Both the position numbers and the translations under genes were made by a program. Shown here piece after piece: positions 5,422 to 5,549 of a stretch of 5,549 nucleotides of DNA. The notes beneath the pieces were generated by a model, which was not told the DNA's origin, did not search any database, and saw only the letters and a program-made list of their open reading frames with translations. This DNA comes from Bacillota bacterium. Lineage in GTDB: Bacteria > Bacillota > Clostridia > Christensenellales > Aristaeellaceae. The stretch lies in the NCBI GenBank assembly GCA_023443705.1, contig JAEZTD010000147.1:1-5549 (forward strand), given 5' to 3'. Positions within the stretch are counted from its first letter, which is position 1; every line of letters starts with the position of its first letter.

Positions 5422-5549
5422 TTATCCGCGCCCCTCAAGCGAAAACGCGCGGGCGGGGTTTTTGCGGGTGATGGCTTCGATGTCCGCGGGGGAGACCCCG
5501 GCGGCGGCGAGCATCGGAAGAAAGGTTTCGATCAGGTAGCATAGGCCGG
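5422..5549 (-). CDS. C-terminal end of a phosphotriesterase-like amidohydrolase (partial)
   Basis: Only the last 41 codons and the TAA stop are inside the window. The peptide contains YLIETFLPML, then AAAGVSPADIEAI, then TRKNPARAFSL. This matches the pattern at the C-terminus of phosphotriesterase-family metal-dependent hydrolases: a helix with FxPxL, GVSxxDI, then a (V/R)xNPxRxF motif. Some members of that family are sugar or phospho-sugar lactonases, which fits the neighbours. The metal-binding residues are outside the window, and other amidohydrolase families cannot be excluded. It is 123 nt upstream of the shikimate dehydrogenase-like gene, on the same strand. Confidence 0.6.
   Translation of the reverse strand, partial: GLCYLIETFLPMLAAAGVSPADIEAITRKNPARAFSLEGRG

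Overview
The window is GC-rich DNA from a low-redundancy bacterial genome, most likely a high-GC Firmicute of the Clostridia (Oscillospiraceae-like). That placement is an inference from three things: strong AGGAGG-type ribosome binding sites on every readable gene, classic U-tailed intrinsic terminators, and a 5S rRNA followed by a CCA-encoding tRNA-Asn. Species cannot be fixed from the sequence alone.

Left edge (1-260, plus strand): the 3' end of a 5S rRNA gene, a perfect 16-bp hairpin, tRNA-Asn(GTT), and a strong intrinsic terminator. This looks like the tail of a ribosomal RNA operon with no obvious separate promoter for the tRNA. From 260 to 372 I see no gene or convincing signal.

The rest is one minus-strand catabolic gene cluster, read from right to left. 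It begins with the last 41 codons of an upstream gene (probably a phosphotriesterase-family metal-dependent hydrolase or lactonase, 5422-5549). A sigma-A-type promoter (5321-5348) then precedes four genes: a shikimate dehydrogenase-fold oxidoreductase (4369-5298), a D-2-hydroxyacid/phosphoglycerate dehydrogenase-like protein (3349-4356), an FGGY xylulokinase-like sugar kinase (1492-3012), and an SMP-30/gluconolactonase-like propeller (479-1474). The cluster ends at a minus-strand intrinsic terminator (373-396) that faces the tRNA terminator. Gaps are 12 and 17 nt except for one 336-nt gap between the dehydrogenase and the kinase.

Together the genes look like a pathway for an unusual sugar, sugar acid, sugar lactone or cyclic polyol. 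One or two lactonase-type enzymes would open lactones, two NAD(P)-dependent dehydrogenases would oxidise or reduce hydroxyl/keto groups, and a kinase would trap the product. No transporter or regulator lies inside the window, and the substrate cannot be named. Both the kinase and the shikimate dehydrogenase-like enzyme keep catalytic residues but appear to have changed substrate-contacting ones.

The most unusual noncoding structure is the 336-nt gap. It holds three nearly identical 58/59-bp tandem units plus a partial fourth, each able to form alternative hairpins, followed by a plus-strand terminator-like hairpin. A second odd element is a 69-bp three-way palindrome placed one base beyond the last stop codon of the operon.
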